From: Lactarius indigo
Lineage: Eukaryota > Basidiomycota > Agaricomycetes > Russulales > Russulaceae
Assembly: GCA_025766275.1 (NCBI GenBank)
Contig: JAFKAC010000066.1
Location: 248,001-312,000 of the forward strand
Length of the DNA: 64,000 nucleotides
Reading direction: 5' to 3'
Part shown: piece after piece, positions 10,036-22,018 of the stretch
Numbering within the stretch: the first letter of the stretch is position 1
How the letters are laid out: each line of letters starts with the position of its first letter
The notes under the pieces: model-generated
Seen by the model: only the letters and a program-made list of their open reading frames with translations
Database searches by the model: none
Told to the model about the DNA's origin: nothing
Made by a program: the position numbers and the translations under genes

Positions 10036-11897
10036 ATGCGACCAGAGCTCAACAATGTCCTCCAATGCCTCTCCACCAATGGCTACTCGGTGTTCTCACT
10101 GATCGATGACATTTTTGTGCAGGGCTGTAACCAGGAAGACCCAAGGATCAAGTTAATACGGGAAGAGCTGGAGCGCGACGCTGCGAATATATGCGCTCTC
10201 CTTCTCAACCACAACCCCACATCTGTATCTGTGTGGGCCCTTGGTTTTTCCCAGGCGACGATGATGGCGCTCACCTCGTGGAACAATAACGTCGTTTCCC
10301 CTGGTTTGTCCCCTGGAATAGCTTGGACATCGACGGGTGGCCCTGAAAGATTCCTGAATATGGGAAGGGTTCTATGTATGTGTTCTGGTTCTAGATTGTG
10401 GCGTGAAATGAGTACTGAGTTGCGTGCATAGTCAAGAATTATAGAAATGGGATGACAATCAACAGGCTCCCAGACAATGTCTTTCTGGAAATATTCGATT
10501 TCTGTCTCCGCGACCCCAATACGTATACGACTGGAGTTATTCAACACACAAGGAAATGGCAAATTTTAATACACGTCTGCCAGAGATGGCGAAGAATCAT
10601 ATTTGAATCACCACGCCGTCTTGATCTGTACCTTGGCTGCTCAGACGGAATACCTGTCAGGCGGAATCTAGGTTTCTGGCCAGTCGCCTTGCCTCTCGCC
10701 ATTGACTACTCCTGTTCGCGCCGTCTCACTCCTCAAGACGAAGATAGTATCATTTATGCACTCAGGCGCACCAGTCGTATTGGCCGAATTGATATTCGTG
10801 CACCAGGCCCACTTCTGGGAAAGGTGACCACTGTGATGCAGAAGTCATTTCCTATGCTGACACATCTGGACCTTGCCCATTCATGGGATCTCGAGCCTAT
10901 TGGTATGCCACCGCCAGTCATTCCCGAGCGATTCCTGGGTGGATCTGCCCCACGTCTACAATCTTTCCGCTTAGGCGTTTCTTTCCCACAATTGCCAACA
11001 CTCCTTCTGTCAGCTCATAACCTCATCATCCTCAAAGTCGAGGACATATTCCAGATTGGTTACATTTCACCAGAGGCTATGGTCGGAAGTCTGGCGGTGT
11101 TGACCAGGCTCAGAACCCTTTCCATTACATTCGACGAGAGGACATCATCTCCCTCAGGTGAAAGGACGGATCGTCCGGGTCCCTCAGTGCGAATCACCCT
11201 CCCCGCTCTCACTGCATTTAAGTACAAAGGCCATAGCGAGTACTTGGAGGACTTCTTGGCCCAAATTGATACACCTCAACTCGATGACCTAAGAATAGAA
11301 TACTTCAATTCTTACGAGATTCAGGCTACTCAACTTACTTGCTTCCTCGATCGCACAGAAAATCTCAGGCTTGACCAGTTCGACCGAGCGCGAGTAACCT
11401 TTTACTATGATATTACCCAATTCCAACTCAATTCAAATGGTCCGCAAGGGAAACGCCGCCAAGCGCGTCTTACTCTGGAAATCTTGGACCAAGGATGGTT
11501 AGACATGCAAGTTCCGTGCGTTGCCCGGGTCCTTGGTCAACTTATCCCTACGTTCTCCAACGTGGATCATCTAGATGCCCACGGAGACAATGTAGAACCA
11601 ACGGAAATGGACGTCGCCGACTGGCTGCCATTCTTCCGCCTATTTCCTGCTGTGGAAACGTTGCATTTGTCTGGGGGAGTGGCAGCGTATGCTGTTTCTG
11701 CACTCGAAGACACCGCCAACTCGGAAGAGATGGTCACCGATGTGTTCCCAGAGCTCTATCTGATATGGTTAGACGAGATGGATAACGAGGATTGCGATGA
11801 GCCAGTGGGATCCATAGAGCGGTTCCTCGCTATGCGCCAGCTCACCGGTTTCCCGGTAACCGTCGTCGACACGGAAAATGAGTTCTATCGGAGTTAG
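10036..11897 (+). CDS. F-box/leucine-rich protein C with leader exon (601 aa)
   Basis: Two exons, 10036-10375 and 10432-11897, with a 56-nt intron (GTATGT...GCATAG) that keeps the frame (RVLFKNYRNGMTINRLPDN across the junction). Genes E and H have an intron of the same length at the same place. Exon 1 (residues 1-113) is a compact unknown module: MRPELNNVLQCLSTNGYSVF, SLIDDIFVQGCNQEDPRIK, ERDAANICALLLNHNPTSVS, then GGPERFLNMG. The F-box follows at about 126-172 (NVFLEIFDFCLRD...LIHVCQRWRRIIFESPRRLDL), then leucine-rich sequence ending VTVVDTENEFYRS. Likely an SCF substrate adaptor whose extra N-terminal module has unknown purpose. It lies 315 nt behind gene B on the same strand. AATAAA at 12035 is a possible poly(A) signal. 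Confidence 0.85.
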
Positions 11898-13235
11898 GAG
11901 AAATGGAGTTAGGAGAATATTTCGTGGTGTTCGTCCCTTTAGTCGCTGTAATTTGATCGAAATGGTCCTAGCCTTTATCGAGAGCTTCGTCTTCAAGTTG
12001 TACGATTCACGTGGAGATGATGGATGATACGCGAAATAAATGTTGAACTCGGAGACCCGCACGAGTAGTATGGGTGATGACAACAACAGAGCTGCGTAGT
12101 TTATCCTACACCCCAAGTGCTCAGCAGGTGCCGGTGTACGGGAGTCGCGGTGTGAATCGCGCGATGGTGCCGAATCGGACTCGGAGGAACAAAGAGGGTC
12201 TCGCCCTTTAGTCACGGGCTTTCCAGTGGTGCGAAAATTCACCAGGATTGACCATCGACACGTAGTTTCACCTTCCGAGCAGTCAGAACCGGATACTGGT
12301 AGACCCGAGCCAGATGTTGAAATGTGCAGTGCTCACGTGATGCGAGTTTCGGTACCGTGTACAGTTTGAGTAATTTGAGTTTGCGTCTCTTTCCCTGCCG
12401 TCACCACCATCGAATTGGACGGGAATATATTCCCCATATTCTGTGCACATTTCACGCACCTGTTGACAGGCTACTCCACTGTCCGTCCATCCTCGGTGAC
12501 ACCCTGTATGACTCTGAGACTGAGCCGGACCAACTATATGCACCATGCGACTGCCTGCGGCTCCACGTAGATGCAGATATTGCAACTGTGTTCTCCGTCT
12601 AGTTCTTAAGGTTAGTTATCACTCTGATGTGCTAAGATATGTAATGACGCGCCGAGCAGCGTAGAACGGAGACACCAAAGGTCGACACTCCGTTATGACC
12701 GACATGGCACCATATATAGCGAAGTGGCATCCATGCATGGGGACTATACAGAACGGAAGCACAGTATGACTAGTACATGCTTATCTCGGCTACGAGGGCC
12801 ATCTCGACAAAGGGGACTACAGCTGTGCGTACTTCAGGATGATGCGCACCGGTATTTCTTCCCACTCATCCAGGAAACCTCCTCAGCACCCCCTTGACGA
12901 CAAGGTGACAGACGGGACGTTATCCCGCGTGTGCATATTATCCGGACTTTGTGAAAGGTTTTCCACATGAAAGGGGGCGGGTCAAAGTCAATGATAGGGC
13001 GAAGCTGTCAGCAAATGTGAAGCGCCTGTGAGAAAAGCACGTGCAAAGGAACTGGGCGGGGAGGCCTCAAACTCACTCCATACAATGATTGGCAAGTAGG
13101 ACTGAGTACGTTCTCATTTCTGTATGCGTTCGGATATGTTTATGCCATTCCTCAAGAAGGCCAGAAGGTGCATGCTAGCGCAACTGAATCTGAATGTGAC
13201 ACGATACTATCCGGAGTAAGTTATTACAGTAGTCG
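11898..13235. repeat. 3' flank of the F-box module (copy 2)
   Basis: Homologous to 6552-8000. It includes GTGCAGTGCTCACGTGATGC at about 12322 and the TATGCACCATGCGACTGCCT block at about 12537. Reading frames of up to 157 codons on the minus strand (for example near 11769-12242) overlap the 3' end of C and are not conserved as proteins, so I treat them as chance. Confidence 0.7.
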
Positions 13236-13343
13236 TCATGGACGTGTTCATTCGCAACTACACGGTCACAACTCATAGAACGTATCAGTATCAGAGTAGC
13301 CTTCCGTCCACTGAGTTGAACCCAGCCTACATCCGCATCGTCG

Positions 13344-14245
13344 ATGAGCTCTCGCAGGTGAGTCTATGGACTTTGTTTTACCGTATTTCCAAAAGACCGA
13401 CTGATCACTCGCTACTAATCCCCATCAGCGATCGCCCACACACCCTGCCAAGCGATTCTCCCCTTCCGTCCCTTCCAATGTGGACAGGTGCCTCCCCAAA
13501 CCCCGACACTAGGAAGATCATTCCAGATCACCAACAGGGACGGGTGGAGAAAACGGGCCCAATAGGCGCCTTAATTCGAATTCTTGATTGGACTCTTGTT
13601 GGGACGAGTACTGACTTGTGTAAGATAGGCGAGAGACATGCAACGACGATCGACATGGTGAATGCGCATATTAGGAAGACTTCATGGCCCAAATCGACAC
13701 CCCTCGATCTACATAGCGTACTCCAATCGGCTTGACTTTCGAGTCCCCCAATTTTCCGAATTCATCAATCGCTCAGATCTCAAGTTATCTCGGGCTGTGC
13801 ATACAGAAATTCCCGATAGCGAGATGACCTCTTTTCCCGTCAAGTCGATCCAGAGTTTGCTATTAGGATCCACATCTCGTCGTGCGAAGGGATAGACGAG
13901 GGTGTTCAGCACATGGCTCAACTGCTCACCCAAGCTTCGGCCATGCTCTCAGTTGTGGTCGGTTTGGAGATCAAAGCGGTATCAGATTGACAATTTGTAG
14001 ACGGCGATTTGGACGACATCGAATGGGTCGAACTCTTCCGCCCATTTATCGCTATGGGGACGCTGTGGCGTGTCTGGGAGTTCGCGGATAGCGTTGCTCT
14101 TGCATTTAAAGGTATGACCGTGGAGATTACTACCCAGGTATTTCCTGCCGTTGACTTGCTCAGTGGATATTTGACTGGGAGGTCTTTGCCACGCTTGTTG
14201 CCACGTTTTCTCCCCTTCGACCATATAAACTATGTCCATTTTTAG
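13344..14245 (+). pseudogene. F-box family member D: internal deletion of F-box and half of the repeats
   Basis: The 5' part is well kept: exon ATGAGCTCTCGCAG (13344-13357), intron 13358-13428, then an open frame DRPHTLPSDSPLPSLP..STDLCKIGERHATTIDM reaching 13657. There the sequence jumps to the equivalent of gene B position about 9066 (GCGCATATTAGGAAGACTTC), a loss of about 725 bp that removes the whole F-box and the first repeats. The 3' part contains stops and frame changes. It precedes gene E just as B precedes C, so D-E is a second copy of the B-C module. D also shows the ancestral 5' gene structure of the leaderless type. Confidence 0.85.
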
Positions 14246-14428
14246 CTTTTAGAAAATTAATCAATTATTTTGGGAGTCTCAATATGGATCTCAATACTTA
14301 TGTAAGTTGGTCGCGCGAACGTTAGTGGGTCAGTAGTTCAGTGGGTTTAATTCCTTCTACCTGAGCCCGAGAGTCCCATTCCAAAAAGCGGATATATTAC
14401 TCCTTTATTCTACTCAACGGTTGACAAA

Positions 14429-16329
14429 ATGCGCCCAGAGCTCAATGATGTCCTCCAATGCCTCTTCACCAATGGCTACTCAGTGTTCTCACTAATCGAC
14501 GACATTCTTACGCAGGGTTGTAGCCAGGAAGACCCAAGGATCGAGCTATTACGAGAAGGGGTAGAGCGCGACGCTGCGAGGATATGCAGTCGCCTTCACA
14601 ACTACAACCCGGCATCTGCCTCTGTAGCTGCGTGGGCCCTGGGTTTTGCGCAGGCCACGACGACGACACTCCCCTTGCGGGACAATGACGTCATTTCCCC
14701 TGGCTTATCCCCTGGAATGGCTTTGAGATCGACGGGTGGCCCTGAAAGATTCCTGAATATGGGAAAGGTTCTGTGTATGTGTTCGACTTCTAAATTACGG
14801 GGTGCAACCAGTGCTGAATTGCGTGCACAGACAAAAATTACGTGACAATCAACGTGTTCCCAGACATTGTGTTCCTGGACATATTCAACTTCTGTCTACG
14901 CGGCTCCACAAGCTCCACTATGTCTATGACTGGAGTTATTCAACGCACTCGAAAATGGCTAATTCTCATACATGTCTGTCAGAGATGGCGAAGAATTATA
15001 TTTGAATCCCCACGCGGTCTCAATCTGCACCTTAGCTGCTCATACGGAACACCTGTCAGGCGGAATCTACATTCCTGGCCGATCACCTTGCCTCTCGCCA
15101 TCTACTACACCTCCGATCCCTCCCACCTTACTCCTGAGGATGAAGATTGTATGATTTATGCACTTAAGCGCGCCACTCGTGTACAATGTATCGACATTCT
15201 TGTACCAGGCCCGCTGTTGAGAAAAGTGACCACTATCATGCAGAAGTCATTTCCTGTGCTAACACATCTGGGCCTTGCGGATTCGTCGGACTTTGATGAG
15301 TTGCTAGCCCCTTTAATCCCCGGAGCTGGAGGTTTGCCACCGGCCATTCCTGGGAGATTTCTGGGTGGATCTGCCCCACACCTACAAGATTTCCGTTTAG
15401 AACGTGTTCCCTTCCCACAATTGCCAACCTTTCTTTTGTCAGCTCGTAATCTCATTAATCTCAAAGTCGAGAATATGTGCCAAAATGGTTTCATTTTACC
15501 AGAGGATATGGTCGGAGGTCTGGCCGTCTTGACCGTGCTCAGAACCCTTTCCATTACAATCTACGAGGGGACAAGGTATCCCGCTGATCAAAGGAGGGAT
15601 CGTCTGGATCCCCCAATGCGAAGCACCCTTCCCGCTCTCACCGCGTTTCATTACAAAGGTCATAGCAAGTACCTGGAGGACTTCTTGGCCCAAATTGATA
15701 CACCTCGAATCGATGACCTCAGAATAGAATTCTTCACACATGAATTTCAAGCTACCCAACTTTCTCGCTTCCTCAATCGCACAGAAACCCTCAAGTTTGA
15801 CCAGTTCAACAGAGCGCGAGTAAACATTTACTATAATATGGTCAATGTCGAACTCTGTTCAAGTTCTCTGCAAGGGAAACGTCGTCAAGCACGTCTCACT
15901 CTGGAGCTCGTGGATCAAGAATCATTACATTTTCAAGTTCTGTGCATTACCGATATTCTTGATCAACTTATCCCTATATCTTCCCACGTGGAACATCTGG
16001 ACGCCCACGGGGATCATGTAGATTCGAGCGAAATTGCTGACTGGCTTCCGTTCTTCCGCCTGTTTCCTGCTGTGGAAACGTTGCATTTATCCGGAGGGGT
16101 TGCAGCGTATATTGTTTCTGCGCTCGAAGACACCGCCAACTCGGAGATGTTCACTGATGTGTTTCCACAGCTCCGCCTGATATGGTTAGACGATATGCAT
16201 AATATGGACTGCGACAAGCCAGTGGGATCCATAGATGGGTTCCTCGCTATGCGCCAGCGTACCGGCTCCCCAGTAACCGTCGTCGACACAGAAGACGGGT
16301 TCCATCGGAGTTATGAGAAAATCTCGTAG
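14429..16329 (+). CDS. F-box/leucine-rich protein E with leader exon (614 aa)
   Basis: Exons 14429-14774 and 14831-16329 flank a 56-nt intron (GTATGT...GTGCACAG). Splicing gives GKVLYKNYVTINVFPDI, so the apparent GTG start at 14842 is only an exon-internal valine. Residues 1-115 are the leader module (MRPELNDVLQCLFTNGYSVF, IDDILTQGC, ERDAARICSRL); the F-box is at about 123-175 (IVFLDIFNFCLRG..LIHVCQRWRRIIFESPRGLNL). The repeat region has FPQLPTFLLSARNLINLKVE, LAVLTVLRTLSI, KYLEDFLAQIDTPRIDDLRI and LPFFRLFPAVETLHLSGG. Closest relative is gene H, at 27.8-29.7 kb in inverted orientation. Predicted SCF adaptor; substrate unknown. Confidence 0.85.
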
Positions 16330-16800
16330 CGTTTACCGCTTTAGTTGTTTTTCTCTTAGCCTTCATCCTGTTGTATCACATAGGAGACGATGGATGATAC
16401 GCGGAATTAATCCTACACTATACTCAGCAGGTGCCAGTCTGCGGAAGTCATGACGCGCGTTGTGGCGCTGACTCAGAGGAACCGACAGCGCTTCCCCCTC
16501 TGGGCCGGGCTTGCCAGTCGGGCGGTCACGGTCACCCAGATTGTCCGTCGACGTGAATTTTCACCTCCCGAGTTATTGCTCGACGAGTAAGTTACGACTC
16601 AGAATCGGATGGCAGACCAAGCGATGGGCTCACGTGATGCGATTGCACGTGGAAGACTTCGCCGACGAAAAACAGAACACCAAAAAAGTACTTGCTTTAT
16701 TAGGCCGTGCTGTACACGAGTGCCACTTGTGAGTGCCGCCGAGAATACGACTAACTTGTAACTGGCCCAGCCCTGGACTCTAAATACTGCATGGGGTGTG
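16330..16800. repeat. 3' flank of the F-box module (copy 3, truncated)
   Basis: Shares GGTCACCCAGATTGTCCGTC, CTCCCGAGTTATTGCTCGAC and GGCTCACGTGATGCGATTGC with the other flanks, and GTGAGTGCCGCCGAGAATAC with the spacer after gene B. It ends abruptly near 16800, where the GC-rich retrotransposon-related sequence begins. Confidence 0.65.
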
Positions 16801-16949
16801 TGTACCCCTACCAACTACAGCATGGCGGGTTGTATGCCCAAATGCTCAGCGCGCTTCAACACAATTTCTTGCGGTGCAGAGATTGTCAGTCGCATCCAAT
16901 CCCGTGCGCAGGGATTCCACCAAATGATAGTAAAGAGAGTCGGACACGG

Positions 16950-18250
16950 ATGCTCATCCCTTCTTGTTCCTGTACCACCACCATCCCCGTTACTTTCCTG
17001 GGGTGGGGGCCTCTCCTGTTCGTTCCTATCACTAACCCTTGGGAGTTGTCTCTTTCTTTCGACACTCCTTCCCTCTTCCCACATCGTTTCTTATTCTTGG
17101 GGGGTCACTGTCGATGGTGAGGGGTCCTCCCTTGGTAAAGGAGGTTTGCAGCAGAGATATCAGCGCCCTACACCAGCCGTCTGTGCTGAGGAATACCCGC
17201 TCCTATGATGCCAGTCGCACACGAACGCTCGGCCCCCTCTTAGTAGGGGGGTTAATGTTGAGGCTTGACAACGCCGCTGCACTCGTCAACGGGGAGGGGG
17301 GGGGGCCTCTTCCCTAGCCGTGCTGTGCAGAGGGGTGCAACTGCCTCAAGGATGCCAGGCGCCACTCTGGGTCACACGGGGTAGGTTCCTTTTCGGCGGG
17401 GGAAGACTAGATGCGGCGGAGGGTGGTGATATTACTATGTAGCACTACCCGATGATGTAAGGCGTCCGGGGGGAGGGGTGATGAGGTGAAGGGGTGGGAT
17501 TCAAGGCCTGGGGGTCCCGATAAGGGTTTGCAGCTGGGAAACTGGCACCCCTACGCAAGCCGACTGTGCTGAGGGAGACCCATACCCTATGAAGCCAGAC
17601 GCAACCAGGAAAGGGAGGGGTGACGTCCCCTTCTAGAACTGAGGTAGGGGGTACTCCCGCTTGGGTGAGTGACTCCCCCGCTTGTGTCACATCATGACAC
17701 AAACCACGGGTCTGACCCACCATTGGATAAAAGCCCAGAAAGTGGAGTCTGACACGGGGGCTCCATGTATAGGTGGGTGGCAGATGCCACAACCCCAAAT
17801 CCCGGTAAGGGTCCTTGCGAGGATAGGGGAAAATAAGAGGGGTAAGCGGGGTAAAAACAAACCGACCGGGGGTGGGTTCACGCCCCTGGACAGGTCACCC
17901 CCCACCTGCAGCATTTATGTTGTAGGTAGTTAGTTGGGATCAGCCAAACTCCAGGACAGCCATGAGCTGTGACAGGACCCTGGTAGTGCCCCCAGCGAGA
18001 CGGCGAGCCCAGACAGTTGCACGGGGATCCAAGCCTGAGGGAAAACTGAACCGGCTGCTGGGTCACGGGAACGCGGATTACCGCAGGGCCGTAGCTGCAT
18101 TCCAGGAGAACTGGTCTGCGGACTTGAGAGGTCAAAATTCCGCCGTCGGTAGCCCCTGGGATAACACTCCAGGTTGGCTGCTTAAGTTGTTACCACGGAC
18201 ATTGCCTCGGCGATGGTGAGGGATCCGCAAGGGCCCCCTTTACTGGGTCC
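16950..18250. repeat. GC-rich repetitive DNA, probably body of a degraded retroelement
   Basis: Composition changes sharply (long G and C runs, CCCCCT/AGGGGT motifs). Two imperfect direct copies of about 150 bp are visible at about 17145-17290 and 17525-17670, sharing TTTGCAGC, CGTCTGTGCTGAGG or CGACTGTGCTGAGG, and ATGCCAGTCGCAC or AAGCCAGACGCAAC. No intact reverse transcriptase motif is seen. It lies directly upstream of a retrotransposon C-terminal relic in the same orientation. Confidence 0.5.
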
Positions 18251-18315
18251 AAACTTCTGACGACAGGAGCTAGGCGTACCCTTCCTTATCACACTACCAT
18301 CAGCACGTTATCTTC

Positions 18316-18660
18316 ATGCGGTGCACTACATCCTCCGCACTCCAACTCGCCACAGACCACACCTTCATTGACACTTACGTCTTGCAGTTCCGTGAATCAG
18401 ACCCTCCAGAGGCTATCGCGTGCCCTTGCGGTGCCCTCCTGAGCTTACCCGAACACATTATGCACCGCTGTCCACGGTTCCTCCAACAGCGCATCAACAC
18501 GGGCATCCTCAGTGTAGCCTGGAACCCTGTACACCCATCATACAACTACACACACCCCTTCTCTACTACCGAGGGAGCTGAACGTTTACTTCGCTTCCCG
18601 CAAGAATCTCGCGCCGCATCGTCTCCGTAATCCGGGCCGTCGCCCCCAGAATTGCCGCCT
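18316..18660 (+). mobile_element. Non-LTR retrotransposon ORF2 C-terminal relic
   Basis: A frame of about 100 codons reads ATDHTFIDTYVLQFRES, then ACPCGALLSLPEHIMHRCPRF. The CxC...H(x4)C pattern with a preceding T/DHxFI motif is the cysteine-histidine knuckle region near the C-terminus of many fungal LINE-type reverse transcriptases. The downstream tail HPFSTTEGAERLLRF is also typical. No complete domain remains upstream. Confidence 0.6.
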
Positions 18661-19352
18661 GGATCCGACTAGGTAATGGTGACACGAAGGTTTTTCCCTT
18701 TGTTCTCTTAGCCGTATATGATGGTCACTGAACCATCCATTGATTGTGTTTTCGAATAAGTGTATGCAACCCCTACAGAGGTAAACCAGACAATTTCCAT
18801 GTATGTGTTTCGCTTCGGTCTCGTACTTACGATTTGAGGCACCTCTATTTACCTGCGTTTCTTAAATGTATCGGGCTCTCGGTACGGCTGGTCTGTATCT
18901 GTGCTATGTACCCCGGAATAAATATGGACCAAACAGAAAAAGACACGGATGATGGTGCAGCTGAACTCAAGGATGAACCTGCGGCCGAAAAGTCGGAGTC
19001 GGGACTTGTTTGCCGAGGACCTGAACACCCTTGAGTTGAAACAGTTCCACGACTGCTTCTCGACACGCTGCTCAAAATCTACTGCTTGCGCAATGCACCA
19101 AATGGAACAAGGTTGTGGGAATGTCCGAGGCTGGCTACAGACGTAAAATTTAGGGTACAGTCAACGTCGTACATCAAGTAGAACGTAGAACATGGATCCA
19201 CACAACTATCATGCCGCGCGCCATTACATCTAGGGGTTCATGTAGCTACTGGTGAGTCAATCGCAGTAAAATAACAGGTGTCCCCAGGACACCCGTGTCG
19301 TGGTGTGGACCGATTAGTGGCTTCTCGAGATAAAATTATACAAAATGTGTCG
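18661..19352. other. Intergenic, nothing recognised
   Basis: Between the retroelement relic and the 3' end of F-BAR/RhoGAP copy 2. A frame at 18744-19034 contains a charged stretch (MDQTEKDTDDGAAELKDEPA) with no family resemblance. Confidence 0.35.
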
Positions 19353-22018
19353 TCAGGACCTTTCACTAATAGCTGGGAAGACGGTCCCCGTTGTGGATGA
19401 TCGCAAACTCGCAGCGGGGGAAGGGGGAGATTCAGTGGTACTGGACAGTAAACTTGCAGCGGGGGAGGACGGAAATTCAGTAGTACTGGATACTAAACTC
19501 GAAGCGGAGATAGAAATATCAGAGGTATTGGATAGCACACTCTCTGGTCGGCTTGGGGGGATCGGAGGCGCTTCTGGGTGTTGGTGCATCCCCGGGTGAG
19601 GTAGCCACCACTCTGAGGAAGGGGTGGGTGGAACGGATCCAGCCTCCGACGGCGAACCGTTCAGCGACGCCTCGACCGCCTGAGTGCCTCTCGCCCTGGG
19701 AATGACCTCCTCTTGCGTAGTTGTCTCCACACCTTCTTTAGGGACCTGTGACAACGAAAGTCCCAGTAGGGGTGTGAGGCGCCCCTCCACAGAAGAATCC
19801 GACTGTGATGCGGAGAAAGAGGATTGAGGTGGGCGTTCGCCAAATAGGGTTTGAATGAGATCCTCCATAACCAGCTTCTTTGAGGGAATCAGCTGGAAAA
19901 ATCACGAGAAGTTGTCGCGACGTGCCTTCGCGTGAACACCATCTTCCAAGACTGCATTCCCCCGAAGGACAGTATAGCAGAACTGAGCGGCAAGCGCCTC
20001 CACGGTCATTCCATTCTTGTCTGAATGAGAGGCAACACGAAAGAGGTGAAGCAAAAGGGCTTCTAGAGATGCCCTGTGAACCGGATGTAGTTCACGGATC
20101 TTCGATCGCAACATGGAATGGTGGTTCTCGGCATATCTGGCTATACATGACATCAGATCGTGGATGTGGACGAAACCTACGGAAGCATGAAGACCGCTTA
20201 CTTCTATTCTGTCTGTATTTTCTACAGTCTTCCAACGAAAGAGTAAACAATGGCTTTGGAAGATCCCAGAGGTAGAGCTAAGTGATAGTCCAGAAATGAG
20301 CTTAGGAATTGGCACGTTTGCAATGGATGCGCCGACCTTGAGGAGCATCGCAACGGAATGTATATTATCTGTAGAGCTGAACGAAAAGGTCTCTTCGCTT
20401 TCGAACCTGCGCCGCAACTGAATGCGGGTCCACATCAGCCGGTAAGTTTGTCAACGGGATGAATCACACTGGCCTGTAATACTTCCGCGTCGTAGATCGA
20501 ACCAACCTGCGACATTAAACATGAACCCACACGCGCGCCTTCAAGTTGATCGACTTACCAAATATATTTTGAGGGTATTCAGACCCCGCTTCTCGACTTC
20601 TTCGATACACATTCTGATTACTCTCGGCACATTGTCCTGATTAGTCGTAAGGTTCACCAGGGGGACACCGAAAATCAGGTCCGAATATGCGTCGGGACGA
20701 TAGTTGCAGTAGAGAGTGAGTGGAGGAATAGAAAAGGAAAGGGCGTGACCCAAAGACACTCCCAGACCGGACGTGTCTGTTCCGGCGAAGGCCTTCTCGA
20801 CTTCTGCGCTAGTACTCACTGCCAAGTTGACATGCTCTGTGCATACGGTACTGTATACCGTGTTAATTTCCCGAAGATCTCATGAAAGCCCAATGATACT
20901 GACGTCATACCGCCCATATATTTGACAAGAACGTTCTTAACAGTTGGTGTCAAAACGAGTTCTGCAAGACACTGCGTTTTGGGGGTAGGATCAACAAAGA
21001 TCTTGGCACGGAATAACACTCACATCATATCCGTCGTCTAGGCTTTCGACTCTCTTCAATCGCAACGTGTTGAGGAAACCAACAGCCCTCCTGCAGTCAT
21101 CATCGAACACTAATTCAGTGGGTCAATTCAGCGACAAAGCAGAACCTATGGGTGATTGGCAATACCTTCTTCAGATTTGGAAGGCTCGAGTCCCCGCACC
21201 GGCATATCTTCCGGCCGATTATGAAATAGGGCCGAACCCTTGCCGCCTAACCTTTTATTTGGAACGTCCTGAGGACATCGGGAGACGTCGGAAGAGCGAG
21301 AAAATTACCGAGGGTGATATTGCTTCCAGTATTCTTGCTGGAGCTTCAAGATTGTATTCTCTGCATGGTCGGCATATTTGGCGGCGGATTCCTTGAGATC
21401 TTCCCTAACCCGGTTTCTTGTCTGATCTTCGGTTTCCTTTCGGGTAGCCGATCATCAGAACAGAGATTTCCGGCCAAACGAGAAGTTCCCGGCTTGCCTT
21501 CAGACTTGTAAGGGGTTTAATGACGTCGTTATCCAAAATATCCACAAAAGCTTGCTGGGTGTTGGCTTCTGCAACGGCCGTCGGCCCTATGATGCAGTTT
21601 AGAGGATACAACTCTGAAACGCGTACCTCTTTCTAGATCGTCTCTCACTTTATCCCACGCCGCTCTCGTTGTAGTTGGTTCGGCACGTGGGTCGAATGAG
21701 GCATCGACGATTGTCGCCTTACGATGGAGTTTCCGTAAAGAATCGATACTTCAAGAGAAAGATATCATGATCAGCCCCGATAGGTGGTATGTTCAACTGG
21801 TTAGACAATAACTGACTAGGTTACCTCAATTCTTCGCCTGAAAACTGAAAGGTCAGTGTAACGCAAAAGACTTGGATGACATCGACGTGCCTCTCTTGGA
21901 AGAAAGCTAGATAGCGATCTGCAATAATTTCGAGTTGTATATCGAATTGGGCGAGTAGACCGTTCGAGTGACTCTCTAAAAATACTCTGGACTGAGGTTC
22001 CACGGATATGAAAGACAT
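19353..22018 (-). pseudogene. F-BAR/RhoGAP protein gene, copy 2, probably degenerate
   Basis: Runs from ATG 22018 (MSFISVEPQSR) to the stop at 19353. N-terminal half: F-BAR blocks matching the left-edge copy (FDPRAEPTTTRA, REANTQQAFVDILD, SAAKYADHAENTILKLQQEY). Middle: a conserved LDDGYDV region and LAELVLTPTVKNVLVKYMGG. C-terminal half: RhoGAP sequence, IFGVPLVNLTTNQDN, VIRMCIEEVEKRGL, SFSSTDNIHSVAMLLK, IRELHPVHRASLEALLLHLF. In the motif normally reading GIYRVSG the copy has KIYLVSR, so the catalytic arginine finger is absent. An in-frame TGA (19902-19904) interrupts the reading before MEDLIQTLFGERPP and a Ser/Pro-rich tail; it might lie inside an unpredicted intron. RhoGAPs switch off Rho GTPases at membranes; this copy is unlikely to do so by the usual mechanism. 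Confidence 0.7.

Noticed and set aside
14310..14360. tRNA-like segment GTAGTTCAGTGGGTTTAATTCC
   Set aside because: The same DNA precedes gene H, and no acceptor stem or anticodon arm can be formed. It is a shared promoter region.
14842..16329. F-box gene E starting at GTG 14842
   Set aside because: Splicing of the 56-nt intron joins the leader exon in frame, so GTG is an internal valine codon. Fungal nuclear genes rarely start at GTG.
16598..18219. Many frames in GC-rich DNA on both strands
   Set aside because: Open frames are expected where composition suppresses stops. Only the CPCG...HRC segment at 18.3-18.6 kb has a recognisable motif.
19902..19904. TGA read as selenocysteine
   Set aside because: No selenocysteine machinery is expected in this group and RhoGAP proteins do not use it. 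A mutation or unseen intron is simpler.
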